DNA from: Ensifer sp. IC3342 | GTDB taxonomy: Bacteria > Pseudomonadota > Alphaproteobacteria > Rhizobiales > Rhizobiaceae | DNA: 64,000 bases | NCBI RefSeq assembly: GCF_020193655.1 | Contig: NZ_JADYVE010000011.1 | Span: 62,001 to 126,000, forward strand | Reading direction: 5' to 3' | Translations under genes and position numbers: made by a program | The notes under the pieces: model-generated | What the model saw: the letters and a program-made list of their open reading frames with translations, nothing else | Databases searched by the model: none | Told to the model about the DNA's origin: nothing | Shown here: one piece after another, positions 36,549 through 44,983 of the stretch | How positions within the stretch are numbered: position 1 is the first letter of the stretch | Layout of the letters: each line of letters starts with the position of its first letter

Positions 36549-37397
36549 TCACTTGAGGCCGCTGGTCTTGAGGGAATCCATGATCTGTCTCTGGAAGATC
36601 ACGAAGAGGATGAGGGTCGGGATGGCGACGATCGTGGAAGCGGCCATCATGTAGTTCCAGGATGCGGAATACTGGCTCTTGAAATTCGCAATCCCGAGCT
36701 GGACGACCCAGAGATTGGGGTCCGACGTGATGGTGAGCGGCCACAGGAAGGAATTCCAGTTGGCCAGGAAAAACAGTATCGCCAGCGCCGACATGATGGG
36801 ACGGCTGAGCGGGAGGATGACGCTCCAGTAGATCCGCCAGTAACCCGCGCCGTCGATGCGCGCGGCCTCCTCGATCTCTTTCGGCAGCGACAGATAGTAT
36901 TGTCTCAGAAGGAAGATGCCGAAGGCGTTGAAGATCGCCGGGATGATCAACCCCGCGTACGAATTGAGCATGCCCATTGCTTTGACGATGACGAAGAGCG
37001 GCACGATGATCACCGGCAGCGAGACGAGGAATGTCGAGAAAATCGAGAGAAACAGCACCTCGCGGCCGGGAAACCTCAGTCGCGCCAGCGCATAGCCGGC
37101 CATGGTGTGGAAGAACAGCGCCACGATCGTCACCGTGGCCGACACGACGAAGCTATTTGCCATATAGCGAACGAACGGAACGGCGGTCAGCACATAGATG
37201 AAATTGTCGAGGGTCGGTGATTGCGGGATGAGATTCGAAGAGAACGACTCCGCCGCCGGCTTGAAGGCGATCGACACCATCCAGAGGAGCGGAAAGAGCG
37301 TCATGAAGGCGAGGATGGCCGTCACCACCATCCAAAGGCCACGGACCAGCGTGACCTGCGATCGGGAGAAATAGGGCTGGGGGCGCTTACTGCTCAT
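36549..37397 (-). CDS. Sugar ABC transporter permease, MalG-type
   Basis: A 282-residue permease. Six membrane helices are visible, starting with RGLWMVVTAILAFMTLFPLLWMVS; the EAA loop is EEAARIDGAGYWRIYWSVILP. It overlaps the MalF-type gene by 11 bp. Together they form the importer channel. Confidence 0.9.
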   Translation of the reverse strand: MSSKRPQPYFSRSQVTLVRGLWMVVTAILAFMTLFPLLWMVSIAFKPAAESFSSNLIPQSPTLDNFIYVLTAVPFVRYMANSFVVSATVTIVALFFHTMAGYALARLRFPGREVLFLSIFSTFLVSLPVIIVPLFVIVKAMGMLNSYAGLIIPAIFNAFGIFLLRQYYLSLPKEIEEAARIDGAGYWRIYWSVILPLSRPIMSALAILFFLANWNSFLWPLTITSDPNLWVVQLGIANFKSQYSASWNYMMAASTIVAIPTLILFVIFQRQIMDSLKTSGLK

Positions 37398-38331
37398 GAT
37401 TGAAACGTCCTCCCCGCGTCAGAGCAAAGAAAACCGCTGTCACGATCATGAGCGCCACGACGAGGATGGAGGCCATCGCTGCCGCGTAGCCAAAGGCGCC
37501 GAAACCGAACGCCTGCTGATAGATGTAGACGATCAGCACCGACGTGGCGTTGGCAGGCCCGCCCTTGGTCATGACGTAGATGATGTCGAAGGCCTGTGCG
37601 CCTGCGACGGCCGCAACCATCGACACCATGACGACGAAGAAGCTCGTGGGTTTGAGAAGCGGCAGCGTGATGAACCAGAAGCGGGCGACGGGGCCGGCCC
37701 CGTCGATCATCGCCGCCTCATAATATTGGCGGGGAATGTCCTGCAGACCGCCCAGGAAGATCAGCATGTAGAATCCCATCAGGAACCAGACGCTGACCAG
37801 GACAATGGTGATGAGCGCGAAGTTGGGATCGCCGAGGAAAGAGAAACCGCCGATATCGAGAGCGGCGGTCAGTCTGCTGACCACGCCGATCTTGTCGACC
37901 ACCATGAACTGCCAGACGAGCGCGACGACGACGAGGCTAACCATGTGCGGTGCAAAGAACATCGAACGCATGACAGCGTTGAAGCGGTCGGTGCGCTGCA
38001 CGAGAAGGGCAAGGCCCAGTCCGCATACGTAGAGCAGCGGAACAAGCATGATGGCGTAGAGCGCGGTGACCCTCGCTCCCTTCCAGAACAGCGGGTCGTT
38101 CCACATGCGGAGGTAATTTTTTGCGCCGACGAAGGAATAACCGCCGAAACCGTTTACCTCGAAGACGCTGAGGAGGAGGGATAGTGCCATCGGCACGCCG
38201 AGAAAAACGAGCAGTCCCAATGCATCCGGCAACACGAAAAGGTAGCCCGCGATCCATTCGCGATGCCTGGCGGAAAGGCGGGTTCGGCCGGCGTGCCTGC
38301 GCCGCGCGGCCGTTTCGGCAATCGTTGTCAT
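37387..38331 (-). CDS. Sugar ABC transporter permease, MalF-type
   Basis: A 314-residue permease. The chosen start 38331 (MTTIAETA) gives a normal hydrophilic N-terminus before the first helix (WIAGYLFVLPDALGLLVFLG); an ATG at 38364 has no ribosome site. The EAA loop is YEAAMIDGAGPVARFWFITLP. It follows the binding-protein gene by 57 bp. Confidence 0.88.
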   Translation of the reverse strand: MTTIAETAARRRHAGRTRLSARHREWIAGYLFVLPDALGLLVFLGVPMALSLLLSVFEVNGFGGYSFVGAKNYLRMWNDPLFWKGARVTALYAIMLVPLLYVCGLGLALLVQRTDRFNAVMRSMFFAPHMVSLVVVALVWQFMVVDKIGVVSRLTAALDIGGFSFLGDPNFALITIVLVSVWFLMGFYMLIFLGGLQDIPRQYYEAAMIDGAGPVARFWFITLPLLKPTSFFVVMVSMVAAVAGAQAFDIIYVMTKGGPANATSVLIVYIYQQAFGFGAFGYAAAMASILVVALMIVTAVFFALTRGGRFNHEQ

Positions 38332-38388
38332 GACGTCATGTCCAGCTTGCTGAGGCGGACGCATCGTGTGCGGCCGCCGGTTTGGCCG

Positions 38389-39744
38389 TCAAAGGATCGG
38401 CGCGCCTTCATAACTCGAAAGGAACGCGTCGAGTTGCTGAGAGGCCGCCGTCGCGGTGGCTTGCGGATCGGCACCGCCCAACTGCGTCTGCTGGATAGCA
38501 TCGGAGATGATCTTGTAGACCTCCGGCGGAACGCGCGGCTCCGCCCGGGTTCCCGGATGGATCTCCTCGGCGAATTTGCCGATCATACCTGTCGAGAAGG
38601 CCTCGCCGCCGGCCTTCAGTGCGCTGTTGCGCGGGGGCATGTCCGATTTGCCCTTGGTACACCAGGTGGCGACGCGGTCGATCGAGCCCTGTTCCTTGGA
38701 GGCGAGCGCCCAGGCGCAGAATTCGCCTGCCGCGTCGGAGTTGCGGCCATTGGCATTGGCGACGAATGCCCATCCGCCGCCAACAGTCACATATTTGCCG
38801 TTCGGCGGCGTGGGCAACCGGAAGACGCCATACTGGAAGTCCTTGGCATTGCTCTGAAGCTGCGAAATGCCCCAGATGCCGACGTTCTGCATGGCGACAT
38901 AGCCGGATGCGAGGTTGGCGATGGTATCGTGTCCGCCCGCACCCATGATCTGGCGAGGCGCCACGCCACTGTTGATCGCATCTTGCCAGAATTTGAGCGC
39001 TTGCACGGTTGCCGGCGAATCGAAGCTGCTCTTGCCGTCCGCCGTCTGGAATTCGCCGCCGCCCTGCCAGAGGAAGGGATACCACGTAAAGTTCTGGTAG
39101 TATCCCGGCTGGGTCTCGAGCATCACCCCGAAGCGCTCGGGTGTCGTGAGCTTCTTTGCGACCTCCAGCAACTCCTCCCATGTCTTGGGAACGTCGTTCT
39201 CGTTGAGGCCGGCTCCCTCGAAGGCCTTGACTGAATAGTACATGGCCATCGGCTCGACTTCCATCGGGATGCCGAAGATCTTGCCGTCCACCATGCGGTT
39301 GGCGATGACGCTTTCGGGAAAGTCCGCCTTGGCCGCTTCATCGATGAAGGGGGTCAGGTCCTTGAGGACGCCGCCATTATAGTAGCGCAGGAAGTCGCCT
39401 GGCGAGATGATGAATATGTCAGGCCCTTCGCCGGAGGCAAAGGCGGTCGCCAGTTTCGGACCGCTGATATACTCGGAGTTCGGAATGAACTCGAGTTCGA
39501 TCTTCTGCGGATGGCTGTCGTTCCAGTCCGCGACCGTCTTCCCGAACCAGGCGACTTGGCTCGCGACCGGCCCGCCGGGCGCGTAGAACTGCCAGAATTT
39601 CAGCGGCGTTTCCTGTGCCCGTACGGCCAGGCGGTTGATGTAGGGAAATCCGCCAAGGCCGACGACGCCTCCAACTACCGCCGCACCGCCCTTGAGCAGG
39701 CCGCGGCGCGTCAGTGTCGGAAAAGCCTTCTTTTTGTCACTCAT
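38389..39744 (-). CDS. Sugar ABC transporter substrate-binding protein with Tat-like signal
   Basis: A 451-residue family 1 binding protein. The N-terminus LTRRGLLKGGAAVVGGVVG has the twin-arginine pattern, so export is probably by the Tat system, as for several rhizobial sugar-binding proteins. The mature region contains FWQFYAPGGPVASQVAWF and a typical sugar-binding W-rich segment NFTWYPFLWQGGGEF. It is the first structural gene after lacI and has GGGAGGAAG upstream. Confidence 0.88.
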   Translation of the reverse strand: MSDKKKAFPTLTRRGLLKGGAAVVGGVVGLGGFPYINRLAVRAQETPLKFWQFYAPGGPVASQVAWFGKTVADWNDSHPQKIELEFIPNSEYISGPKLATAFASGEGPDIFIISPGDFLRYYNGGVLKDLTPFIDEAAKADFPESVIANRMVDGKIFGIPMEVEPMAMYYSVKAFEGAGLNENDVPKTWEELLEVAKKLTTPERFGVMLETQPGYYQNFTWYPFLWQGGGEFQTADGKSSFDSPATVQALKFWQDAINSGVAPRQIMGAGGHDTIANLASGYVAMQNVGIWGISQLQSNAKDFQYGVFRLPTPPNGKYVTVGGGWAFVANANGRNSDAAGEFCAWALASKEQGSIDRVATWCTKGKSDMPPRNSALKAGGEAFSTGMIGKFAEEIHPGTRAEPRVPPEVYKIISDAIQQTQLGGADPQATATAASQQLDAFLSSYEGAPIL

Positions 39745-39771
39745 TACTTCCTCCCGGGTTTTGCTGGTAAA

Positions 39772-39797
39772 CGCCCCCGGCTCCTCTTCCGGGGGCG
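39772..39797 (-). terminator. Hairpin between lacI-type gene and importer operon
   Basis: A perfect 9-bp stem CGCCCCCGG / CCGGGGGCG with an 8-nt loop directly behind the LacI-family stop codon. On the minus strand it is followed by TTT. It could partly end the regulator transcript or regulate read-through into the importer genes. Confidence 0.5.
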
Positions 39798-39805
39798 GCT
39801 TCGCC

Positions 39806-40810
39806 TTACGCCGTATCGAAGGCGTGAAGGATGCAGGGGATCACCTCCGAGCGAGGCGGCCCTGAATACTCGCCCGACAACCGTTCGAGCAGCATGGCGG
39901 TTGCTCGGTGGGCAAGCAGCGACGGGGTGTTGCCGACACGCGCGATCCGCGGCCGCACATATTCGAGCTGTGGCTGGTCGCCGAAAACGGCAATCGCGAC
40001 GTCGTCGGGAATGCGGACGCCGCGATCATGGAATTCGGCGATCGCTCCCGCCGCCATGAGATAATTGCCGAAAAAAATGACTGAAGGCAGGCAATCGCCA
40101 TGGGTCGCTAGCAGCCATTCAACGGCTTCCTGGCCTGACGGGCTAAGATACGTGCCTTCGCGCCGCAGCTCGGCGAACGGTTCCACGCCGTGATCGCGCA
40201 GTCCCTGCTCAAAACCCGCCGCTCTAGCCATGGCCTCGGCAAAGAAGGACGGGCCTGTGACATGGGCGATGCGCTTGTGGCCTTTCTTGGCGAGGTAAGC
40301 GCCCATTTGGTAACCGCCGCCGAAATCGTCGATCTTGACGCTGTCGACCGCCGCATTGGGCAGGTCGCCGATGAAGACGGTGGGAATGTCTATGCCGATC
40401 AATGTGTCGTGCATGCCATGCAGGGCAAAATCGCCGACGATCAATCCGTCGATCCGACGATTGCGTATATGTTTCAGATATTGGTGGCTATGTTCCTGCG
40501 AGTGACCGCCGGGAACGTCGGTGTTGAAGATCAGAAGATCCAGCCCCGTAGCATCGAGATCCGATTGCGCCGCTCTTACGAGTTCCGGATAGAAGGGGTT
40601 GCGGATGTCCGGGATCAGCATTGCCACCAGGTTGGTCCGCCCCGTGCGCAGGCTCTGCGCCTGGGGGTTCGGTACGTAACCCAGCTCGGCGATCGCCGCT
40701 TCCACCCTCCGACGCATTTCCGCTGAAACGCGGTCAGCATGATTCAACACATGAGAGACCGTGGTCAGGGATACGCCCGCTCGTTTCGCGACTTTGGCAA
40801 TCGTTGTCAT
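39806..40810 (-). CDS. LacI family transcriptional regulator
   Basis: A 334-residue LacI/GalR regulator. The helix-turn-helix TIAKVAKRAGVSLTTVSHVLNHADRVS with hinge LGYVPNPQAQSLRTGRT is complete; the rest is the periplasmic-binding-protein-like effector domain (LVAMLIPDIRNPFYPELVR, RRIDGLIV, GHKRIAHVTGP). It precedes the CUT1 importer/GH172 genes in the same orientation and has three operator-like sites just upstream of its start, so autoregulation is expected. Confidence 0.9.
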   Translation of the reverse strand: MTTIAKVAKRAGVSLTTVSHVLNHADRVSAEMRRRVEAAIAELGYVPNPQAQSLRTGRTNLVAMLIPDIRNPFYPELVRAAQSDLDATGLDLLIFNTDVPGGHSQEHSHQYLKHIRNRRIDGLIVGDFALHGMHDTLIGIDIPTVFIGDLPNAAVDSVKIDDFGGGYQMGAYLAKKGHKRIAHVTGPSFFAEAMARAAGFEQGLRDHGVEPFAELRREGTYLSPSGQEAVEWLLATHGDCLPSVIFFGNYLMAAGAIAEFHDRGVRIPDDVAIAVFGDQPQLEYVRPRIARVGNTPSLLAHRATAMLLERLSGEYSGPPRSEVIPCILHAFDTA

Positions 40811-40831
40811 GTTTTATTGAATAAGCGACTA

Positions 40832-40867
40832 CAAATCGTTTTGCAAATCGTTTTGCAAAACGATTTG
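40832..40867. promoter_or_regulatory. Three abutting LacI-type operators
   Basis: Three 12-bp units follow without a gap: CAAATCGTTTTG (40832-40843), CAAATCGTTTTG (40844-40855) and CAAAACGATTTG (40856-40867). Each has the LacI-family form CAAA-W-CG-W-TTTG with a central CpG. Units 2 and 3 form a 26-bp perfect palindrome (40843-40868). They lie 21-57 bp before the LacI-type start codon. Alternative registers overlap, so two dimers or one tetramer may bind. Confidence 0.75.
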
Positions 40868-41233
40868 CAAATGCCGGGCATAAAGCGACTTTGCCAAAAG
40901 CGAGCAGGTCGCCTCCGCGCGAGGGGCCGATTAGCAGGCATTCCGCTATGGGCAGCCGGCGATGCTATCGTCCGTGAGGGCAAGACGCTTCTGGATGCGG
41001 GCAGAGCGCACTTCGGCTACACGCGCATAGACGCGCCAGCCGCCCCACCACGGAACGGCTGGATGCCGGCCTGCCGATTTTGGCCCAGTTTTAAGGCCTC
41101 ACTCCGCACAGCGGCGCAAGTGCATCCGGAGATCTCCGGATGCACTTGCAATATTTGTATCCAAGATCAGAATTTGACCCGGCGGCAGAGCCCGCGCGAG
41201 AGATGAGTGCGATTGCACGGGCGTTCCGCTACG
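40868..41233. other. Spacer without recognised gene
   Basis: About 366 bp. A frame near 40930-41060 on the plus strand looks protein-like (IPLWAAGDAIVREGK) but has no start or family match I can support; it may be a remnant. The only striking structure is the palindrome at 41116-41149. Confidence 0.4.
41116..41149. repeat. Perfect 34-bp palindrome
   Basis: The left half reads GCAAGTGCATCCGGAGA and the right half is its exact reverse complement, with no loop; the centre is GAGATCTC. It sits in a gene-poor spacer, 85 bp before the end of the small minus-strand gene at 41234. AT-rich sequence follows. Possible roles are a dimeric or tetrameric regulator site, a terminator for that gene, or a recombination remnant. 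Confidence 0.8.
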
Positions 41234-41419
41234 TCACCGCCACCTCGGCGGCCGCTTGGCATTGTGCAGCAGCTCCCGCGATGTGGCGAACGCGCCAAAG
41301 AGGAGAGTTAGCCGCCGTTCTTCTTCATCGCACAAGCGATGCCGTCGGCAAAACTCGTGGACAGACCAAACCTTGGTGGCGGTTTGGTTCGAAAGCTTAT
41401 CCGCTTCTACTCGCTCCAT
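41234..41419 (-). CDS. Small conserved protein, unknown function
   Basis: A 61-residue basic protein with a strong ribosome site (GGGAGGAGCAAG before ATG). The segment VHEFCRRHRLCDEEERRLTLLFGAF and the end ELLHNAKRPPRWR resemble small hypothetical proteins I recall from rhizobial genomes. It might be helical with a small DNA-binding character, but no function is known to me. It is monocistronic and flanked by long spacers. Confidence 0.6.
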   Translation of the reverse strand: MERVEADKLSNQTATKVWSVHEFCRRHRLCDEEERRLTLLFGAFATSRELLHNAKRPPRWR

Positions 41420-41639
41420 CTTGCTCCTCCCAAAGCGTTGGACGCTAGGTTATGCTACTAAAGTCTAATGAAGCAAGAAATAAACTAAGACGTACGTTGC
41501 TCATTTCCCCTGGCGCCCTCTGCTCTGGCGAAGGGCGATCATGCGACCGGGTCTCCTCGGTGGTTGAGCTGGCCGCTTCTGAAGTCGTCGAGCCTGCAAA
41601 CGGTTTGTGACGGGTGCGTATGATCAAGAATGGGGGGCG

Positions 41640-43103
41640 TTACTTGATCCTGTTCCGCAGTCGCTGGTCCGCGTTGGGAATGGATGATGTTGCGCGTGGC
41701 GGTGCCGCCGCGGCTTCGTCGTGGACAAACGAGGCGATGTCGTTGAGCAGCATGAGCTCGATGGCGGCGTATGCGGGATCGCCGGAAAGGTTCACGGTTT
41801 CCCGTGTGTCGGTCTGGAGGTCGAATAGCTCTCGTTGGCTGAAGCCGTCGCTGATGTAGAGCGTAAGCTTGCAGCGTTGGTCCCGCGCCATGGTCGCCTG
41901 CATCGATGGATCCCAAAAGCTGCCGCTGTCGTTTACGCCGGAGTTGCGGTAAGCGCAGATTGCGCTGCTGCGCCTCGCTGCGTTCCGCGATGCCATGGCA
42001 ACGAGATCCTCGCTTTGCGGGCATGATTGTGTGCTGAGGCCCGCTGCCGCAAGACATGTGGCCGCTACGTCGCGGCCCTGCGCAAGCGCGGTGCACCGGG
42101 TGCCGGCGGCGATGTGGCCTGGCCAGCGCAGTAACAGCGGTACGCCGACCGTAGGCTCGTAGAGTGCCACTCCCTTGACGAAGAGCCCATGGTCACCAAG
42201 CTGGTCGCCGTGGTCGGAAAGGAAGATGACGAGTGTGTCGTTCGTTAGCCCCGCATCGTCGAGTGCCCTCAGGACGCGACCGATTTGTTCATCAAGGAAC
42301 GCAATCGAGACGGCATAGCCAACGCGGATCTTTCGGATTTCTTCCGGTGAGAAATCCGTAAATCGGCCGAGATAGGACCCTTGCTGCTCCCGCTGGACGC
42401 ATTCAGGTTGCATCGTACGCGAAGAGATCGGGCCTGGAATATTCGCTGCGTCTATTCGATTCCTGAACGTCGACGGGTAATCCTCGTAGGGATCATGGGG
42501 ATCGAAAAGGCTCATCAGGCAAAAGAACGGCTGCCGTTCCGCTTTCATTGACTGAATGAACGCGATGGTCCGATCCGCCGCCCACTTGCTCATGTGGACG
42601 GCTTCAGGGTGGTGGAGCTCGCCACGGCCGTTGCGCTGAAGTGCTGCGAGGAAATCCGGCGCGGTTTCGCGAAGCCAAGCGGTATAGCCGTTGAACGGGC
42701 TTTGCATCGCGACCGACGGTTCCAGGCACCATTCATAGATATCAAAACCGTCATGCGGGTGCCGCTCGTGTTCTTCTTTAAGACGGCTGCTGACATGGAG
42801 TTTGCCGAAAAGCGCGGTTCGGTATCCGGCTTCCTGTCGCAGTCGTTCCGTGAAAAGCACTTCGTCCGGGGGCAGATTGTCATGCACCCGCTCAACCCCG
42901 TGGCCCGGCACGGGCTTGCCTGTAAGGATGCTGGCGCGCGAAGGGGTGCAGATGGGGTTGTCGACCGTGCAGTGCTCAAAGACCGCTCCGGCATTGCCCA
43001 ACTGGTCGAGATTGGGCGTGGGAATCCAATCGCAGCCGTAGACGCCAAGCGTGTCCCGACGTTGCTGGTCCGTCATGATCATCAAAATGTTCGGCGGCGT
43101 CAT
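41640..43103 (-). CDS. Type I sulfatase
   Basis: A 487-residue sulfatase (alkaline phosphatase superfamily). The metal-binding start is NILMIMTDQQRRDTLGVYG; C52 in PICTPSRASILTGK is the cysteine converted to formylglycine; FLSDHGDQLGDHGLF carries further metal ligands. The start at 43103 gives the canonical N-terminus; longer starts run into the upstream gene. It follows the DapA-like gene by 17 bp, so they form an operon. No signal peptide is seen, so it should be cytoplasmic and work on an imported sulfate ester (or phosphonate ester). The formylglycine-generating enzyme is not in the window. Confidence 0.87.
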   Translation of the reverse strand: MTPPNILMIMTDQQRRDTLGVYGCDWIPTPNLDQLGNAGAVFEHCTVDNPICTPSRASILTGKPVPGHGVERVHDNLPPDEVLFTERLRQEAGYRTALFGKLHVSSRLKEEHERHPHDGFDIYEWCLEPSVAMQSPFNGYTAWLRETAPDFLAALQRNGRGELHHPEAVHMSKWAADRTIAFIQSMKAERQPFFCLMSLFDPHDPYEDYPSTFRNRIDAANIPGPISSRTMQPECVQREQQGSYLGRFTDFSPEEIRKIRVGYAVSIAFLDEQIGRVLRALDDAGLTNDTLVIFLSDHGDQLGDHGLFVKGVALYEPTVGVPLLLRWPGHIAAGTRCTALAQGRDVAATCLAAAGLSTQSCPQSEDLVAMASRNAARRSSAICAYRNSGVNDSGSFWDPSMQATMARDQRCKLTLYISDGFSQRELFDLQTDTRETVNLSGDPAYAAIELMLLNDIASFVHDEAAAAPPRATSSIPNADQRLRNRIK

Positions 43104-43120
43104 GATGCTTACCTCGGCGA

Positions 43121-44074
43121 TTACAGCATGATTTCGGGGAGGGCGGCTTTGGCTTTCTCCCGTAGTCCCGACACGATCTGGGGATCGAGCCAGCGATACG
43201 GCCGGCGCAACCGGGTACCGACGTCCGCCCATCCCCCGATCGCGGCCAGCAGCTTGTCCAGTGCGGCATTGGAGTAGCCGTGCACTTTGGCTAGCGGTGT
43301 GATGTGGACTTCAAGGAAAGTGCCTAGCCGTGCTTCCACCTTGAGCGCCTCATCGACGTCGCTGACCATCGATGCGGTCCAGCGCTGTGCTCCCGATGGG
43401 TTCAGGCAGGCGACATTAGAGAATGCCCCAACGGCGACGCCTTGTTTGACGCCTGTCGCAAGGTGGTGCCCCGGAACATAGATTCCCCACGCGCCGAGGT
43501 GCTGACGGGCCTGTTCGTACCAGCTCAGATCCCCGTCTGCGAGCTTGACGCCGACGACCTCGGGCACCGGTGCGAGGATCGCGGCCAACTCGGCCGGGGC
43601 AAAGACGCGCTTTGCATGCGGCGGCTGGTAGAGAACCAGCGGTGTCGAACTGGCCGCCTCCGCGGCCATCCCCAGGAAATCCGTCGCCTCCGCGGTCGTA
43701 ACCGGCCACCAGTCCGGAAGGATCACCTGGATCGCCTCTGGCTTAAGTGTTGCCGCCCTTCGTACGCGTTCCAGTGATATGCGGGCATCCGGTTGGCAGG
43801 CGCCGATGACGAAAGGCATCGCCGCGGGCTTGCAGCGATCCGCCAGCAGCTGCTGAATGGCATCGAATTCTGCCTCTGTTTGATTGTGGAATTCGCCTGC
43901 AGTGCCGTTGGAGTAGATACCATCCACGCCGGCTGCGATCAGGTGGTCCATTTCGTCGGCGAGGCGCGCGAGATCGATCGAATCGTCGTCATTTATCGGC
44001 AAGAGCAGCGTCGCCCAATTTCCGCGAATGCGGCCCCAGCGACCATCCCGTCGTTCGAACTTTGCGGCTGCCAC
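43121..44074 (-). CDS. DapA/NanA superfamily aldolase, copy A
   Basis: A 317-residue TIM-barrel class I aldolase/lyase of the dihydrodipicolinate synthase family. The family loop is SNGTAGEFHNQTEAEF; Tyr in VLYQPP and the Schiff-base Lys in VVGVKLADGD are present. The family covers DHDP synthase, N-acetylneuraminate lyase, KDG aldolase and others. It starts with GTG 17 codons before the barrel. It is divergent from the GntR gene and upstream of a sulfatase; a second copy lies in the transporter operon. A role in breaking an imported keto-deoxy sugar acid is likely; lysine synthesis is not. Confidence 0.85.
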   Translation of the reverse strand: MAAAKFERRDGRWGRIRGNWATLLLPINDDDSIDLARLADEMDHLIAAGVDGIYSNGTAGEFHNQTEAEFDAIQQLLADRCKPAAMPFVIGACQPDARISLERVRRAATLKPEAIQVILPDWWPVTTAEATDFLGMAAEAASSTPLVLYQPPHAKRVFAPAELAAILAPVPEVVGVKLADGDLSWYEQARQHLGAWGIYVPGHHLATGVKQGVAVGAFSNVACLNPSGAQRWTASMVSDVDEALKVEARLGTFLEVHITPLAKVHGYSNAALDKLLAAIGGWADVGTRLRRPYRWLDPQIVSGLREKAKAALPEIML

Positions 44075-44154
44075 ACCTCACCCCCCTTTGCGGCCCTGTG
44101 GATTCAGCTGAGCTTCCGGCAGCGCCGAACGGCAGAATCCACTCGCTCCTCATT

Positions 44155-44186
44155 TATCGACTTGCAAGATATCCTACAAGTCGATA
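44155..44186. promoter_or_regulatory. Perfect inverted repeat in the divergent promoter
   Basis: Arms TATCGACTTG and CAAGTCGATA (10 bp each, exact) are separated by 12 nt in the 154-bp space between the DapA-like gene and the GntR gene. The inner part also contains CTTGCAAG and GATATC. Two overlapping dimer sites may be present. It is the best operator candidate for the GntR protein controlling both directions. Confidence 0.65.
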
Positions 44187-44228
44187 TACCTCAACCGTAT
44201 TGGAGGCCGATCTGACAGGGAGCAATTC

Positions 44229-44960
44229 TTGGCCAAGCCGATAAAGCCGTTGGCGCGCCCGCCGCTTCTGCACGTCAGCGTGCAGGAGAGCCTGCGCAGC
44301 TATATTGAGGACAATAACCTTGCGGCTGGCGCAGCCCTGCCGCCGGAGACTTTCCTAGCGCAGCAATTGGGGGTCGGACGCAACTCCGTGCGCGAGGCGA
44401 TCAAGGCGTTGGAGTCGGTCGGCATCCTCGAGACGCGACGCGGCATCGGCGTTTTCGTCAAGGAATTCTCGTTTGCGCCATTGCTGGACAATCTTGCCTA
44501 TGGTCTGCAGGCTTCGCTGCGCGACGTCGAGGAGTTGCAGGAGATCCGCCGCGTACTGGAAACCGGCCTGATCGACAGAACCATCGAGATGATCGGCGAG
44601 GAGGATATTGCCGAGCTTCGGAATATTACCGATCGCATGCGTCAACGCGCTGAACGTGGCGAGAGCTTTGCCGAGGAAGACCAGCAATTTCACCAGCTTC
44701 TGTTCCGCTGCCAGAACAACAAGATGCTGAGCGCGCTGATCGATATCTTCTGGTCTGCTTTCTACAAGGCTTCGGGCCTCACAAATCTCACCAATCCGAA
44801 CCCTCTGGCCACCTGGCGCGATCACCATGAGATTGTCGAAGCCGTCGCGGCCAGAGATGTCGAGGCAGCGCGCAGACGGCTCGGTGACCACTATTCCGGT
44901 ATCAGGAGGGTCATTGCGATGAACCGGCCCGGGGAGGGGCTCCATTCGGTCCAGCAATAA
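44229..44960 (+). CDS. GntR family (FadR-type, FCD domain) regulator
   Basis: A 243-residue regulator. TTG start at 44229 behind GGGAGC. The winged helix contains LPPETFLAQQLGVGRNSVREAIKALESVGILETRRGIGVFV; the FCD domain has conserved histidines such as QFHQLLFRCQ and HHEIVEAV. It is followed after 23 bp by the transporter operon and is divergent from the aldolase-sulfatase pair, so it is likely to control both. Confidence 0.88.
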   Translation: MAKPIKPLARPPLLHVSVQESLRSYIEDNNLAAGAALPPETFLAQQLGVGRNSVREAIKALESVGILETRRGIGVFVKEFSFAPLLDNLAYGLQASLRDVEELQEIRRVLETGLIDRTIEMIGEEDIAELRNITDRMRQRAERGESFAEEDQQFHQLLFRCQNNKMLSALIDIFWSAFYKASGLTNLTNPNPLATWRDHHEIVEAVAARDVEAARRRLGDHYSGIRRVIAMNRPGEGLHSVQQ

Positions 44961-44983
44961 ACTGAATACAAGAGGAGGAGAGC

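Noticed and set aside
41116..41149. CRISPR or IS terminal repeat reading of the palindrome
   Set aside because: Only a single copy, no spacers, no transposase nearby, no target duplication seen.
43121..44074. Assigning dapA (lysine biosynthesis) to the aldolase genes
   Set aside because: Two diverged copies in a catabolic transport cluster with sulfatases; the superfamily covers many aldolases and lyases.
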